The position numbers and the translations under genes are program-made. Shown in pieces: positions 17,955-26,692 of a stretch of DNA of 31,625 nucleotides; position 1 is the stretch's first letter; the number at the start of each line of letters is the position of its first letter. Source of the DNA: Mucilaginibacter tundrae (GTDB lineage Bacteria; Bacteroidota; Bacteroidia; Sphingobacteriales; Sphingobacteriaceae); NCBI RefSeq assembly GCF_013408825.1, contig NZ_JACCBZ010000015.1:1-31625 (forward strand), in the 5' to 3' direction. The notes beneath the pieces were generated by a model. It made no database searches. It saw only the letters and a program-made list of their open reading frames with translations, and had not been told where the DNA came from.

Positions 17955-19516
17955 TGAGCAGTAAATTTAATTACGGAACCGATCATTTAACCATTGGAAT
18001 TTGCCTGGATATTGCAGCCGGAAAAACCAAAGGAATTATTGGCGATGAAGCTGCTGCCCGCGTACAAGCATCATACAACGAAGTTAAAAAAATAGTACAT
18101 GCGCAATTGCCTGTTTATGGAATCAACACTGGTTTCGGGCCGCTTTGCGATACCCATATTAACGAGGAGGATACCAGTACTTTGCAAAGCAACCTGCTTA
18201 AAAGCCACAGCGTGGGTATTGGCAAACCCATCCCGCAGGAAATAGCTAAACTGATGCTGATTAGCAAAGTGCATGCATTGGCACAAGGTTATTCCGGTAT
18301 TAACCCGGCAACGTTGGATAGGATCATTTGGCATATTGATCATGATGTTATTCCGGTTGTACCTGAAAAAGGCTCTGTAGGTGCATCAGGTGATCTGGCA
18401 CCATTATCGCACTTGTTTTTGCCATTAATTGGTTTGGGTGAGGTATTTATAAATGGCGAAAAATTCCCGGCAGGGCAAATATTAAAAGATCATAATTTAG
18501 AGCCACTTGTATTAGGCCCTAAAGAAGGTTTAGCTTTAATAAATGGTACTCAGTTTATTCTTGCATTCGCTATAAAAGCAGTTCAACGATTGAATGATGC
18601 ACTAAACTTAGTTGATCTGATTGGCGCTATGTCGTTAGAAGGACTGATGGGTTCAGCGAGACCATTCGATGCGAGGATACATGCGATCCGCCCTTTTAAA
18701 GGGACTGAACTAGTAGCTGCCCGTTTGTTTACTTTGTTGAGTGAGTCGGAGATCTGCAACTCACATGTAAATTGTGATAGGGTTCAAGATCCTTATTCGT
18801 TACGCTGCATGCCGCAAGTGCATGGCGCATCGAGGAATGCATGGTTGCATTTAAAGGAGCTGACGGAAATAGAGCTTAATTCCGTAACCGATAACCCAAT
18901 AATTTTTGACGCTAACGATACCATCAGCGGGGGTAATTTTCACGGACAGCCACTGGCATTGCCCTTGGATTACGCGACTATCGCTGCCGCAGAGCTTGGC
19001 AATATTTCCGATCGCCGGTGTTATTTAATGAGTGAAGGCAGATACGGTCTGCCAAAAGTGCTAACCAATGATCCGGGATTAAATTCCGGTTTGATGATCC
19101 CCCAATACACTACCGCGGCATTGGTCACCGAAAATAAAACACTATGTTTCCCGGCAAGTGCGGACAGTGTGCCAACATCATTAGGACAGGAAGATCATGT
19201 TTCCATGGGTTCTATCAGCGGAAGGAAATTGCACCAGGTTATTGATAATTTAGAGTACATACAGGCAATTGAATTGCTGTATGCGACGCAGGCTATGGAT
19301 TTTCGCAGGCCATTGAAATCAACCCCGGTTATTGAGGCTTGCCACAGCTATATCCGCCATTATGTGCCTTTTATTAATGAAGACCGCATTTTTGCTACGG
19401 ATATTAATCAGATACATCAGCTAATTACCAACGGATCATTATTGGCGACAGCCAATGAAGCCGCATTAAACAATAATATTAATCTCAATCATAATGACGA
19501 GTTCGGAATTTATTGA
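17954..19516 (+). CDS. hutH: Histidine ammonia-lyase
   Basis: Converts L-histidine to urocanate and ammonia, the first step of histidine degradation, in the cytoplasm. The 520-residue length is normal. The MIO-forming triad Ala-Ser-Gly is at 144-146 in [15 protein letters not shown], and the catalytic-loop tyrosine is Tyr55 in VYGINTGFG. Also visible are the conserved blocks [19 protein letters not shown] with [10 protein letters not shown], and QEDHVSMGS. It starts inside the marR stop codon and its last 23 bp overlap the start of hutU, so the three genes are tightly coupled. Confidence 0.96.
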   Translation: MSSKFNYGTDHLTIGICLDIAAGKTKGIIGDEAAARVQASYNEVKKIVHAQLPVYGINTGFGPLCDTHINEEDTSTLQSNLLKSHSVGIGKPIPQEIAKLMLISKVHALAQGYSGINPATLDRIIWHIDHDVIPVVPEKGSVGASGDLAPLSHLFLPLIGLGEVFINGEKFPAGQILKDHNLEPLVLGPKEGLALINGTQFILAFAIKAVQRLNDALNLVDLIGAMSLEGLMGSARPFDARIHAIRPFKGTELVAARLFTLLSESEICNSHVNCDRVQDPYSLRCMPQVHGASRNAWLHLKELTEIELNSVTDNPIIFDANDTISGGNFHGQPLALPLDYATIAAAELGNISDRRCYLMSEGRYGLPKVLTNDPGLNSGLMIPQYTTAALVTENKTLCFPASADSVPTSLGQEDHVSMGSISGRKLHQVIDNLEYIQAIELLYATQAMDFRRPLKSTPVIEACHSYIRHYVPFINEDRIFATDINQIHQLITNGSLLATANEAALNNNINLNHNDEFGIY

Positions 19517-21167
19517 AAAATACGCCAAGCACCCGGTTTATAAAGCGCCGCGTGGGATGGAATTGCATGCCAAAAGCTGGCAAACCGAAGCACCACTGCG
19601 TATGTTGTTAAACAATCTTGATGGACAGGTTGCTGAGAACCCCGATGAACTTGTGGTTTACGGAGGCATTGGTCAGGCGGCCCGTAATCCGGAAGCTTTG
19701 CGCAAGATTATTGAGTTGCTGTTAGAATTGGATGAAGATCATTCGCTTTTGGTACAATCGGGTAAACCGGTGGGAATTATCCGCAGTCACCCTCAAGCGC
19801 CAAGGGTGCTGATAGCCAATAGTAACCTGGTACCGGCATGGGCAACCTGGGAGCATTTTAACGAATTGCGGTCTAAAGGATTAATGATGTATGGGCAAAT
19901 GACTGCGGGTAGCTGGATCTATATTGGTACACAAGGTATTTTGCAGGGCACTTATGAAACATTTGTTGAGGCAGGTCGGCAACATTTTAACAATGATTTA
20001 ACGGGCAAACTAATTGTAAGTGCAGGCATTGGGGGCATGGGGGGTGCACAACCACTGGCCGCTACGATGGCAGGTGGTGTATTTTTAGGGGCTGACATTG
20101 ATGCTACAAGAATACAGAAACGAGTTGATACGCGATATATTGATAAAATAACACATAGTTACGATGAGGCCATTGCCTGGGTAAAAGATGCTATGAAAAA
20201 AGGCGAAACTTTATCGGTTGGCTTAGTAAGCGATGCGGGTGATATGCTGGAAAGATTGTTGAAGGATGATTTCATCCCTGATATATTAACTGACCAAACA
20301 TCGGCACATGATCCTTTGAATGGTTATATTCCAAACGGATTATCATTGGCTGAAGCTGCTGAATTACGTAATGCTGATCCGCAAAAATATAAAGATCTAT
20401 CCCTAAAAAGTATGGCCCGTCACGTTGGCTTTATGCTTGACCTGAAAAAGAAAGGCGCCATAACATTTGATTACGGCAATAACCTGCGTGAGTTTGCCAG
20501 GCAAGGCGGCGAGCAAGATGCTTTCGATTTCCCAGGATTTACACCGGCGTACATCCGTCCGCTGTTTTGTGAGGGCAAAGGGCCGTTCAGGTGGGTGGCC
20601 TTATCGGGTGATCCGGAGGATATTTATGTTACGGATAGGGCTTTGATGAAAGCGTTCCCCGAAAATAAACCATTAATAAACTGGTTGGAAAAGGCGCAAC
20701 AAAAAATATCGTTCCAGGGATTACCGGCTCGTATTTGCTGGCTAGGTATGGGCGAACGTGAAAAGGCCGGTTTGATATTTAACGAACTGGTTGCAAGCGG
20801 TAAAGTAAAAGGCCCTATAGTTATTGGTCGTGATCATTTAGATTGCGGATCAGTAGCATCGCCAAACAGAGAAACAGAATCTATGAAAGACGGTTCAGAT
20901 GCAGTATCGGATTGGCCTTTGCTTAACCTAATGTCCAACACTGCCGGCGGCGCAACCTGGGTTTCATTTCATCATGGTGGTGGTGTGGGTATGGGTTATT
21001 CGCAGCATGCGGGCATGGTTGTTTTGGCTGATGGTACCGAACGTGCGGCAGATTGCCTGAAACGTGTATTGCACAATGACCCGGCAATGGGTATCTTCCG
21101 TCATGCTGATGCGGGGTATGAAAAGGCTGAGGAATGGGCGGATAAGTTTGAGTTGAAGGTTTGGTAG
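19494..21167 (+). CDS. hutU: Urocanate hydratase
   Basis: Hydrates urocanate to 4-imidazolone-5-propionate with bound NAD+. The 557-residue protein has the family's N-terminus ([12 protein letters not shown]), the glycine-rich NAD-binding stretch ([20 protein letters not shown]), the catalytic-cysteine region ([15 protein letters not shown], Cys near residue 415), and the signature [16 protein letters not shown] followed by [15 protein letters not shown]. The start ATG lies 23 bp upstream of the hutH stop in another frame, and [14 protein letters not shown] matches the expected N-terminus, so the overlap is probably real. It is followed by a 113-bp spacer filled by a palindromic repeat. Confidence 0.96.
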   Translation: MTSSEFIEKYAKHPVYKAPRGMELHAKSWQTEAPLRMLLNNLDGQVAENPDELVVYGGIGQAARNPEALRKIIELLLELDEDHSLLVQSGKPVGIIRSHPQAPRVLIANSNLVPAWATWEHFNELRSKGLMMYGQMTAGSWIYIGTQGILQGTYETFVEAGRQHFNNDLTGKLIVSAGIGGMGGAQPLAATMAGGVFLGADIDATRIQKRVDTRYIDKITHSYDEAIAWVKDAMKKGETLSVGLVSDAGDMLERLLKDDFIPDILTDQTSAHDPLNGYIPNGLSLAEAAELRNADPQKYKDLSLKSMARHVGFMLDLKKKGAITFDYGNNLREFARQGGEQDAFDFPGFTPAYIRPLFCEGKGPFRWVALSGDPEDIYVTDRALMKAFPENKPLINWLEKAQQKISFQGLPARICWLGMGEREKAGLIFNELVASGKVKGPIVIGRDHLDCGSVASPNRETESMKDGSDAVSDWPLLNLMSNTAGGATWVSFHHGGGVGMGYSQHAGMVVLADGTERAADCLKRVLHNDPAMGIFRHADAGYEKAEEWADKFELKVW

Positions 21168-21181
21168 AACCCTTTTAACCA

Positions 21182-21269
21182 TTGTCATTGCGCGGAGGAA
21201 TGACGAAGTAATATCGTCGCGTTCATAAGCAATGGCTACGAGATTGCCGCGCTACGCTCGCAATGACAA
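21182..21269. repeat. Palindromic dispersed repeat inside the hut operon
   Basis: The 88-bp block is bounded by a perfect 11-bp inverted repeat, TTGTCATTGCG (21182-21192) and CGCAATGACAA (21259-21269). Inside are further pieces of the same type (GAGGAATGACGAAG, GATTGCCGCGCTACGCTCG). It is more G+C rich than its surroundings. The 'GTCATTGCGAGC...CGCAATGAC' motif is familiar as an intergenic REP/MITE-like repeat in many genomes, including Sphingobacteriaceae. I saw no second full copy in this window. Confidence 0.7.
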
Positions 21270-21280
21270 AATAAAAATAA

Positions 21281-22489
21281 ATGAAAAAATTAATCGGTCC
21301 GTTTACACAAATACTTACCCTTGCAGGCCTTGCCATGAAGGGCGCTTTGAGCGATGATGATCTGCAGATCATCCCCCAAGGTGGTGTTTTGGTTGAAAAC
21401 GGACTGATACTCGCTGTTGATGATTTTGAAATTTTACGAAAAGCAAATCCATCAACCACAATAGAAGAAATTACAGGCGATCACGTTTTACTTCCGGGCT
21501 TTGTCGATTGCCATACACACATTTGTTTTGCAGGCAGCCGGGCAAAAGATTACGCCATGCGGATACAGGGCAAAAGCTATTTAGAAATTGCCAAAGCAGG
21601 CGGAGGTATCTGGGATTCGGTTACACAAACCCGTGCTGCCGATGAAGATTTGCTTGAAAAATTATTACTACAAAGAGTTGAACGCCATTTATCCGAAGGG
21701 GTAACCACCATCGAAATAAAAAGTGGTTATGGATTGGAAACGCAATCAGAATTAAAGCAACTAAGAGCGATTTCAAAAGCATCAACCCAAACTAAAGCCA
21801 GTTTAGTTTCTACCTGCCTTGCAGCGCACATGGTACCCAAGGATTTTAGCGGCGGCCAATCAGAATATTTGAATTACGTTTTTCATGACCTGTTGCCTGT
21901 TATTAAAAATGAAAGCCTGAGCAACCGGGTTGATGTTTTTATTGAAGAAAGTGCTTTTGACGCGAATAACGCATTGATTTATCTAAATCGTGCTAAACAG
22001 ATGGGCTTTGATATTACGGTACATGCTGACCAGTTTACTACGGGCGGTAGCGCGGTTGCTGTTAAATCAGGCGCAGTTTCTGCGGATCATTTGGAGGCGA
22101 GTAGGGATTCAGAGATCAAGTTATTGGCAAGTTCAGATACAGTTGCTGTGGTTTTGCCGGGTGCTTCGTTAGGTTTGGGAATTGCTTATGCGTCTGCCCG
22201 AAAGCTATTAAATGCAGGGGCTTGTTTGGCTATTGCCAGTGACTGGAATCCGGGTTCTGCACCTATGGGTGACCTGTTGATGCAAGCTGCGGTAATGAGC
22301 GCCGCTGAAAAACTGAATACGGCTGAAGTATTCACGGGTTTAACTTTTCGAGCTGCAAAAGCATTAAGATTAAACGACCGCGGTATATTAGCGCCGGGCA
22401 TGCGAGCGGATATGCAGGCCTATCCGATTAATGATTACAGGGAGATCTTGTATCATCAAGGGAAACTTAAACCGCTGATTATTGATTGA
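21281..22489 (+). CDS. hutI: Imidazolonepropionase
   Basis: Opens the imidazolone ring of 4-imidazolone-5-propionate to give N-formimino-L-glutamate; a metal-dependent amidohydrolase of 402 residues, normal length. The metal site HxH is in DCHTHICFAGSR (His78 and His80). Other family blocks are AGGGIWDSV, EIKSGYGLE, VHADQFTTGG, SADHLEAS and ASDWNPGSAP (the metal-binding Asp). It follows hutU after a 113-bp spacer containing a palindromic repeat and precedes ftcD by 90 bp. No promoter was seen in either spacer, so co-transcription is likely. Confidence 0.96.
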   Translation: MKKLIGPFTQILTLAGLAMKGALSDDDLQIIPQGGVLVENGLILAVDDFEILRKANPSTTIEEITGDHVLLPGFVDCHTHICFAGSRAKDYAMRIQGKSYLEIAKAGGGIWDSVTQTRAADEDLLEKLLLQRVERHLSEGVTTIEIKSGYGLETQSELKQLRAISKASTQTKASLVSTCLAAHMVPKDFSGGQSEYLNYVFHDLLPVIKNESLSNRVDVFIEESAFDANNALIYLNRAKQMGFDITVHADQFTTGGSAVAVKSGAVSADHLEASRDSEIKLLASSDTVAVVLPGASLGLGIAYASARKLLNAGACLAIASDWNPGSAPMGDLLMQAAVMSAAEKLNTAEVFTGLTFRAAKALRLNDRGILAPGMRADMQAYPINDYREILYHQGKLKPLIID

Positions 22490-22579
22490 ATTTTATGATT
22501 TCGCGGATTTTTTATTTGCCTTTAAGTGATGACAAGTTTACTTATCTACATGAAAAATAATATTAATAACCATTGACCA

Positions 22580-24265
22580 ATGACTAAACTAATTGAATGC
22601 GTACCCAATTTTAGCGAAGGTGTAAACCTGGATATTATTAAACAAATTACTGATGTAGTGGAATCTGTTGAAGGTGTAAGGTTGTTGAATGTTGATCCCG
22701 GCAAGGCAACTAACCGTACCGTAGTGACTTTTGTGGGCGAGCCTGAACCGGTTATCCAGGCTGCTTTTTTAGCCATTAAAAAAGCGGGTGAATTGATAGA
22801 TATGAGCAAGCACAAAGGCGAACATCCACGGATGGGCGCTACTGATGTTTGTCCGCTGATACCGATAAGCAACATCAGTATGGAAGAAACCGCCGTTTAT
22901 GCGCAGCAGCTAGCCAAACGTGTTGGCGAAGAGTTAAACATCCCGATTTACTTGTACGAAGGTGCACAGCCTGATAAAAAACGCAGTAATTTATCGGTGA
23001 TCAGGGCAGGGGAGTATGAGGGTTTTTTTAAGAAGATAAAATCACCTGAATGGAAGCCCGATTTTGGCCCGGCGGAGTTTGATGTTAAACGAGGTGGTAC
23101 CGTTATTGGCGCAAGGGATTTTTTGATCGCCTATAATGTCAATTTAAATACCACTTCGACCAGAAGAGCAAACTCAATAGCTTTTGATGTGCGCGAGGCC
23201 GGGCGTGTTTTGCGTGAGGGTGACCCGATCAATGGTAAGATTATTACCGATGAAAATGGTAAACCGAAGTCGGTTCCCGGATCATTAAAATTTGTGAAAG
23301 CTATTGGCTGGTATATCGAGGAGTATGGTATCGCCCAGATCTCGATGAATTTGACCAATATAGAAGTTACACCCGTACATATTGCCTTTGATGAGGTTTG
23401 CACCAAAGCTGCCGAACGTGGTATGCGGGTAACAGGCAGCGAATTGGTTGGATTGATACCCTTAAAAGCGATGCTGGATGCGGGTAAATATTTCCTGCTG
23501 AAACAACAGCGTTCGGTAGGGGTGAGTGAGAAAGAATTGATCAAGATTGCCATTAAATCGATGGGATTAGATGAATTGGGTCCGTTTATTCCTGAAGAGC
23601 GTATTATTGAATATTTATTAAAAGATAAATCAGCAAGCAAATTAATCAATATGACGCTGACTGATTTTGCTGATGAAACCGCTAGCGAAAGCCCGGCGCC
23701 TGGTGGTGGTTCAATATCCGCTTATGCGGGTGTATTGGGGGCATCATTGGCTACTATGGTTGCGAACTTGTCTTCACATAAAAAAGGTTGGGATAACCGT
23801 TGGGAAGAATTTAGCGATTGGGCAGAGAAAGGACAGTATTACAAAAATGAATTGTTGAAGTTGGTTGATTTGGATACGGTTGCTTTCAATAAAATTATGG
23901 AAGGGTTTGGTCTGCCAAAATCAACTGATGAAGAAAAAGCAACTCGGGATAAAGCTATACAGGATGCTACCAAATATGCTATTGAAATACCGTTCATGGT
24001 AATGCAAATGGCACATGGCAGTTTGGAGGTTATTAAAGCAATGACTGAGATTGGCAACCCAAATTCGGTAACCGATGCAGGAGTAGCTGCTTTGTGCGCC
24101 CGTACTGCTGTGTTAGGTGCTTTTATGAATGTGAAGATCAATGCATCGGGGTATAGGGATAAGGCCTATGCTACCGATATTATTAAACAGGGTGAAGAGT
24201 TAGAAAGGCAGGCGATTGCTATTGAGGCGGAGGTTATTGGATTGGTTAACAAGAAAATAGTGTAA
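22580..24265 (+). CDS. ftcD: Bifunctional glutamate formimidoyltransferase / formimidoyl-THF cyclodeaminase
   Basis: A 561-residue two-domain enzyme, like mammalian FTCD. The N-terminal formiminotransferase half (about 1-330; IECVPNFSEGVN, HKGEHPRMGATDVCPLIP, RDFLIAYNVNL) moves the formimino group from formiminoglutamate to tetrahydrofolate. The C-terminal cyclodeaminase half (about 355-560; LTDFADETASESPAPGGGS, YAGVLGASLATMVANLS, SVTDAGVAALCARTAVLGA) releases ammonia to give methenyl-THF. It completes the pathway to glutamate, so no hutG-type hydrolase is needed. It is the last gene of the operon, with a strong terminator 17 bp after the stop. Confidence 0.95.
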   Translation: MTKLIECVPNFSEGVNLDIIKQITDVVESVEGVRLLNVDPGKATNRTVVTFVGEPEPVIQAAFLAIKKAGELIDMSKHKGEHPRMGATDVCPLIPISNISMEETAVYAQQLAKRVGEELNIPIYLYEGAQPDKKRSNLSVIRAGEYEGFFKKIKSPEWKPDFGPAEFDVKRGGTVIGARDFLIAYNVNLNTTSTRRANSIAFDVREAGRVLREGDPINGKIITDENGKPKSVPGSLKFVKAIGWYIEEYGIAQISMNLTNIEVTPVHIAFDEVCTKAAERGMRVTGSELVGLIPLKAMLDAGKYFLLKQQRSVGVSEKELIKIAIKSMGLDELGPFIPEERIIEYLLKDKSASKLINMTLTDFADETASESPAPGGGSISAYAGVLGASLATMVANLSSHKKGWDNRWEEFSDWAEKGQYYKNELLKLVDLDTVAFNKIMEGFGLPKSTDEEKATRDKAIQDATKYAIEIPFMVMQMAHGSLEVIKAMTEIGNPNSVTDAGVAALCARTAVLGAFMNVKINASGYRDKAYATDIIKQGEELERQAIAIEAEVIGLVNKKIV

Positions 24266-24281
24266 ATTATTGAAAATATAA

Positions 24282-24319
24282 AAGGGTGTCATCCTACACA
24301 AACATAGGATGACACCCTT
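24282..24319. terminator. Bidirectional terminator between ftcD and nagB
   Basis: A perfect 15-bp stem: AAGGGTGTCATCCTA (24282-24296), 8-base loop, TAGGATGACACCCTT (24305-24319). On the + strand CTTTTA follows; on the - strand TTTATATTTTC follows. It lies between the stops of the convergent genes ftcD and nagB. Confidence 0.9.
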
Positions 24320-24337
24320 CTTTTATGGTACGTATAC

Positions 24338-26257
24338 TTAAAACTTAAACCTCACAAAGGCTTCCATAGCCGCGTATTCAGCTAAGCCAAGTTGGTCATA
24401 ACAGCGTGCGGTTTCACGGTTGCGGTCTTCGGCGCGTACCCAGAATTCACGTACATCGTCACCCGGAAAAACAGGCGTATCTTTTTGTGATTGGTGTTTG
24501 AAGATCGCGGCACGTTTGCGTAACACTTCTTCGGGTGATAAAGGTACTGCCATCTCAATTTCGTAAGTAGCAAACTCGTGCCATGCGCCACGATACATCC
24601 ACAACCAGCAATCTTTTACCCAATCTTCGGTTTTGCTTAAGCGTCTTAACGATTCAACTATAATGTTAAAACAAACTACGTGCGTGCCATGTGGGTCGGC
24701 AAAATCGCCTGCGGCAAATATTTGCTGTGGTTTTACTTTCTGTAATAGCTCAATAGTCAACTGTATATCCGCTTCGCCAACAGTGTTTTTCTTTGTTTTG
24801 CCGGTTTCGTAAAAAGGCAGGGCCATAAAGTGGATATGGTCGTCCTTTAAACCCGCATAACGGGCGCCGGATATGGCTTCTGTCTTGCGGATAAAACCTT
24901 TTACATCGCGGATTTCCTGGGTATCAATTTGATTTGGTTGCTTTTGGGCGATAAAGGCCCGCATATCATTGTAAAGATTCTTCAGGTGAGTATTGTCTTC
25001 GCCGATGCTTGCATCAAAATCGATGGCAAATTCCATGTAGCGCAATACATCGTCATCCCAAACCGCGGTATTGCCGGATGTTTGGTAAGCTACGTGCACA
25101 TCATGCCCCTGGTCAACCAGGCGGATGAACGTACCCCCCATAGAAATCACATCATCATCCGGGTGCGGAGAGAAGATGATAACACGTTTTTTGGCTGGTT
25201 CAGCCCTTTCCGGGCGCTGGCTGTCATCGGCATTCGGTTTACCACCCGGCCAGCCGGTAATGGTATGTTGTACCTGGTTAAAAATATCAATGTTGATATT
25301 GTAAACCGGGCCCTGCTCAACTGCAAGTTGCGCCATACCGTGGTTGTTATAATCTTCTTCGGTTAATTTTAGTATAGGTTTGTTTACGGCTTCAGCTAAC
25401 CAGATCACTGCTTTCTTTTTCAGAGTATTTTCCCAAACGCAGTCTTTTACCAGCCATGGGGTATCAAAACGGGTAAGTTCCGAAGCGGCGGCTTCATCCA
25501 GCACAAAGTCAACATGGTCGGATAGTTGCAGGTAGGTTGCCGGTACATCGCCTGAGATCTCGCCTTCAACTGCCTTTTTGATAATCGGCGCTTTTTTACC
25601 GCTCCATGCCATCAATATGATCTCCCTTGCCTTGAATATGGTACCAATACCCATGGTAATAGCTTTGGTTGGCACATTCTTTTTGCCTCCAAAATCACGT
25701 GCGGCATCACTGCGGGTAAGGTCATCCAAAGTAACTAAACGCGTACCTGAGTTTGGCGCAGATCCCGGCTCGTTAAAACCGATGTGGCCAGTACGGCCGA
25801 TACCTAATATTTGCAGGTCGAGGCCGCCTAGTTCGGTAATCTGTTTTTCATAGTTCAGGCAAAAGGCGGCTACTTCTTCCTGTGGCAAGGTGCCATTGGG
25901 TATATGTATGTTTTTCTTATCGATATCTACATGATTGAAAAGGTTTTCGTTCATGAAGGTCACATAGCTTTGTGCCGCTGTGGGCTGCATCGGGAAGTAT
26001 TCGTCCAGGTTAAAGGTGATCACGTTAGCAAAGCTCAGGCCATCCTCTTTGTGCATGCGCACCAGCTCGGCGTATACGTTGATAGGGGTTACACCTGTTG
26101 CCAGGCCTAATACAGCTTTTTCACCCTTAGCGCTTTTTTTGCGAATGAGGTTTGCTATACGTTGCGCTACTGCCAGGGATGCTTCCTTTTGGTTTGGATA
26201 TACACTTACAGGTAGCTTTTCATACCTGGTTTCTTCCAATAAATTTAAACGAGCCAT
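24338..26257 (-). CDS. nagB: NagB-like deaminase fused to a PIG-L/LmbE deacetylase domain
   Basis: A 639-residue fusion. The start is the ATG of MARLNLLEETRYEKLPVSVY; an upstream in-frame extension runs back through the leader hairpin and is rejected. Residues about 15-270 are a glucosamine-6-phosphate deaminase (NagB) fold: phosphate loop GLATGVTP, FNLDEYF (Asp85) and GIGRTGHIGFNEPGS (His158, Glu163). The Asp of the E. coli triad (GNDGH) is Thr156 here. Residues about 355-600 are a PIG-L/LmbE N-deacetylase domain: FSPHPDDDVISMGGT (HPDDD at 365-369) and ADPHGTHV. The long fusion is known in Bacteroidota. Likely role: deacetylation and deamination of amino-sugar phosphates. The exact substrate is not proven. 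It sits downstream of susCD. Confidence 0.88.
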   Translation of the reverse strand: MARLNLLEETRYEKLPVSVYPNQKEASLAVAQRIANLIRKKSAKGEKAVLGLATGVTPINVYAELVRMHKEDGLSFANVITFNLDEYFPMQPTAAQSYVTFMNENLFNHVDIDKKNIHIPNGTLPQEEVAAFCLNYEKQITELGGLDLQILGIGRTGHIGFNEPGSAPNSGTRLVTLDDLTRSDAARDFGGKKNVPTKAITMGIGTIFKAREIILMAWSGKKAPIIKKAVEGEISGDVPATYLQLSDHVDFVLDEAAASELTRFDTPWLVKDCVWENTLKKKAVIWLAEAVNKPILKLTEEDYNNHGMAQLAVEQGPVYNINIDIFNQVQHTITGWPGGKPNADDSQRPERAEPAKKRVIIFSPHPDDDVISMGGTFIRLVDQGHDVHVAYQTSGNTAVWDDDVLRYMEFAIDFDASIGEDNTHLKNLYNDMRAFIAQKQPNQIDTQEIRDVKGFIRKTEAISGARYAGLKDDHIHFMALPFYETGKTKKNTVGEADIQLTIELLQKVKPQQIFAAGDFADPHGTHVVCFNIIVESLRRLSKTEDWVKDCWLWMYRGAWHEFATYEIEMAVPLSPEEVLRKRAAIFKHQSQKDTPVFPGDDVREFWVRAEDRNRETARCYDQLGLAEYAAMEAFVRFKF

Positions 26258-26308
26258 GTTGTGAGATGTATTTATGTATAAATATATAATTAAATAAAAG
26301 GATAGCTC

Positions 26309-26337
26309 AAAAAAAATCCCCGCATGTGCGGGGATTT
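26309..26337 (-). terminator. Intrinsic terminator in the nagB leader
   Basis: On the - strand: AAATCCCCGC, loop ACAT, GCGGGGATTT (26337-26314), with eight T's (26316-26309). It is a strong, textbook terminator lying 52 bp upstream of the nagB ATG and downstream of a consensus promoter, so it either ends a small transcript or attenuates nagB. Confidence 0.85.
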
Positions 26338-26362
26338 CAATCAACCTAAATTAACCCTATTA
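26311..26362 (-). repeat. Terminator-region direct repeat, copy A
   Basis: About 50 bp matching 26642-26692 almost throughout: A-tract, TCCCCGC, 4-base loop, GCGGGGA, then TTCAATCAACCTAAATTAACC and TATTA. The differences are the loop (ATGT versus CTGA), one T/C change and one inserted C. Both copies start next to a stop codon on the - strand. It looks like a duplicated 3'-end cassette. Confidence 0.8.
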
Positions 26363-26364
26363 AC

Positions 26365-26508
26365 TTACGATACCGGATACCCTATGTTAATAATATGTTG
26401 TATAAAATATCCGCACTTTAATGTTGCCTTAACAGTTAAATAGCTATCGTGATAATAACAAATATCTGTTAATCTTTTTGTCACAATGAATCTGGCTGTA
26501 ATTGCCAT
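26365..26508 (-). CDS. Possible small protein, 47 residues, unrecognised
   Basis: ATG at 26508 to TAA at 26365 encodes MAITARFIVTKRLTDICYYH and continues to ...NIGYPVS: a basic peptide with two cysteines and no hydrophobic anchor. It lies neatly between a consensus promoter (expected RNA start about 20 nt before the ATG) and an intrinsic terminator (about 28 nt after the stop). No Shine-Dalgarno sequence is visible, which is normal in this phylum. A 47-codon frame can arise by chance in A+T-rich DNA, so the support is positional only. Confidence 0.35.
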   Translation of the reverse strand: MAITARFIVTKRLTDICYYHDSYLTVKATLKCGYFIQHIINIGYPVS

Positions 26509-26535
26509 ATGCACTGTTATGTAAAGTAGCTATAA

Positions 26536-26566
26536 CAAACTTAAATAAATAATTTTAAAACTCAAA
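26536..26566 (-). promoter_or_regulatory. Consensus Bacteroidota sigma-ABfr-type promoter
   Basis: On the - strand: TTTG (26566-26563), exactly 19 bp, then TAAGTTTG (26543-26536). This is a full match to the Bacteroidota consensus TTTG-N19-TAnnTTTG. It is the best promoter match I found in the window and is the only one seen upstream of nagB. Confidence 0.75.
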
Positions 26567-26641
26567 GTACTTTTTAATATTTTTTAATAAGTTGGAATTG
26601 ATGCTAATATTATGTTAAAAAGAAGTAAGGGATAATGGGTT

Positions 26642-26692
26642 AAAAAATCCCCGCCTGAGCGGGGACTTCAATCAACCTAAATTAACCTATTA
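26642..26692 (-). terminator. Terminator after susD (direct repeat copy B)
   Basis: On the - strand: TCCCCGC, loop TCAG, GCGGGGA, then six T's (26647-26642), starting about 25 bp past the susD stop codon. The region 26642-26692 repeats the sequence at 26311-26362. It separates susCD transcription from the downstream promoter-ORF-terminator unit and nagB. Confidence 0.85.

Larger units (their letters stand above)
26309..26529 (-). ncRNA. Predicted ~220-nt transcript (sRNA or attenuated leader)
   Basis: Inferred from a perfect-consensus promoter (26536-26566), which should start RNA near 26526-26530, and an intrinsic terminator ending at 26309. The transcript would contain a 47-codon ORF. Whether it is a small mRNA, a regulatory RNA or the 5' leader of nagB cannot be told from the sequence. 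I do not recognise a known RNA family in it. Confidence 0.4.

Noticed and set aside
23131..23649. A 172-codon frame on the - strand inside ftcD, plus similar antisense frames inside the Rhs genes, hut genes and nagB
   Set aside because: They mirror strongly conserved sense proteins, have no promoter or family signal of their own, and reflect codon bias of the real gene.
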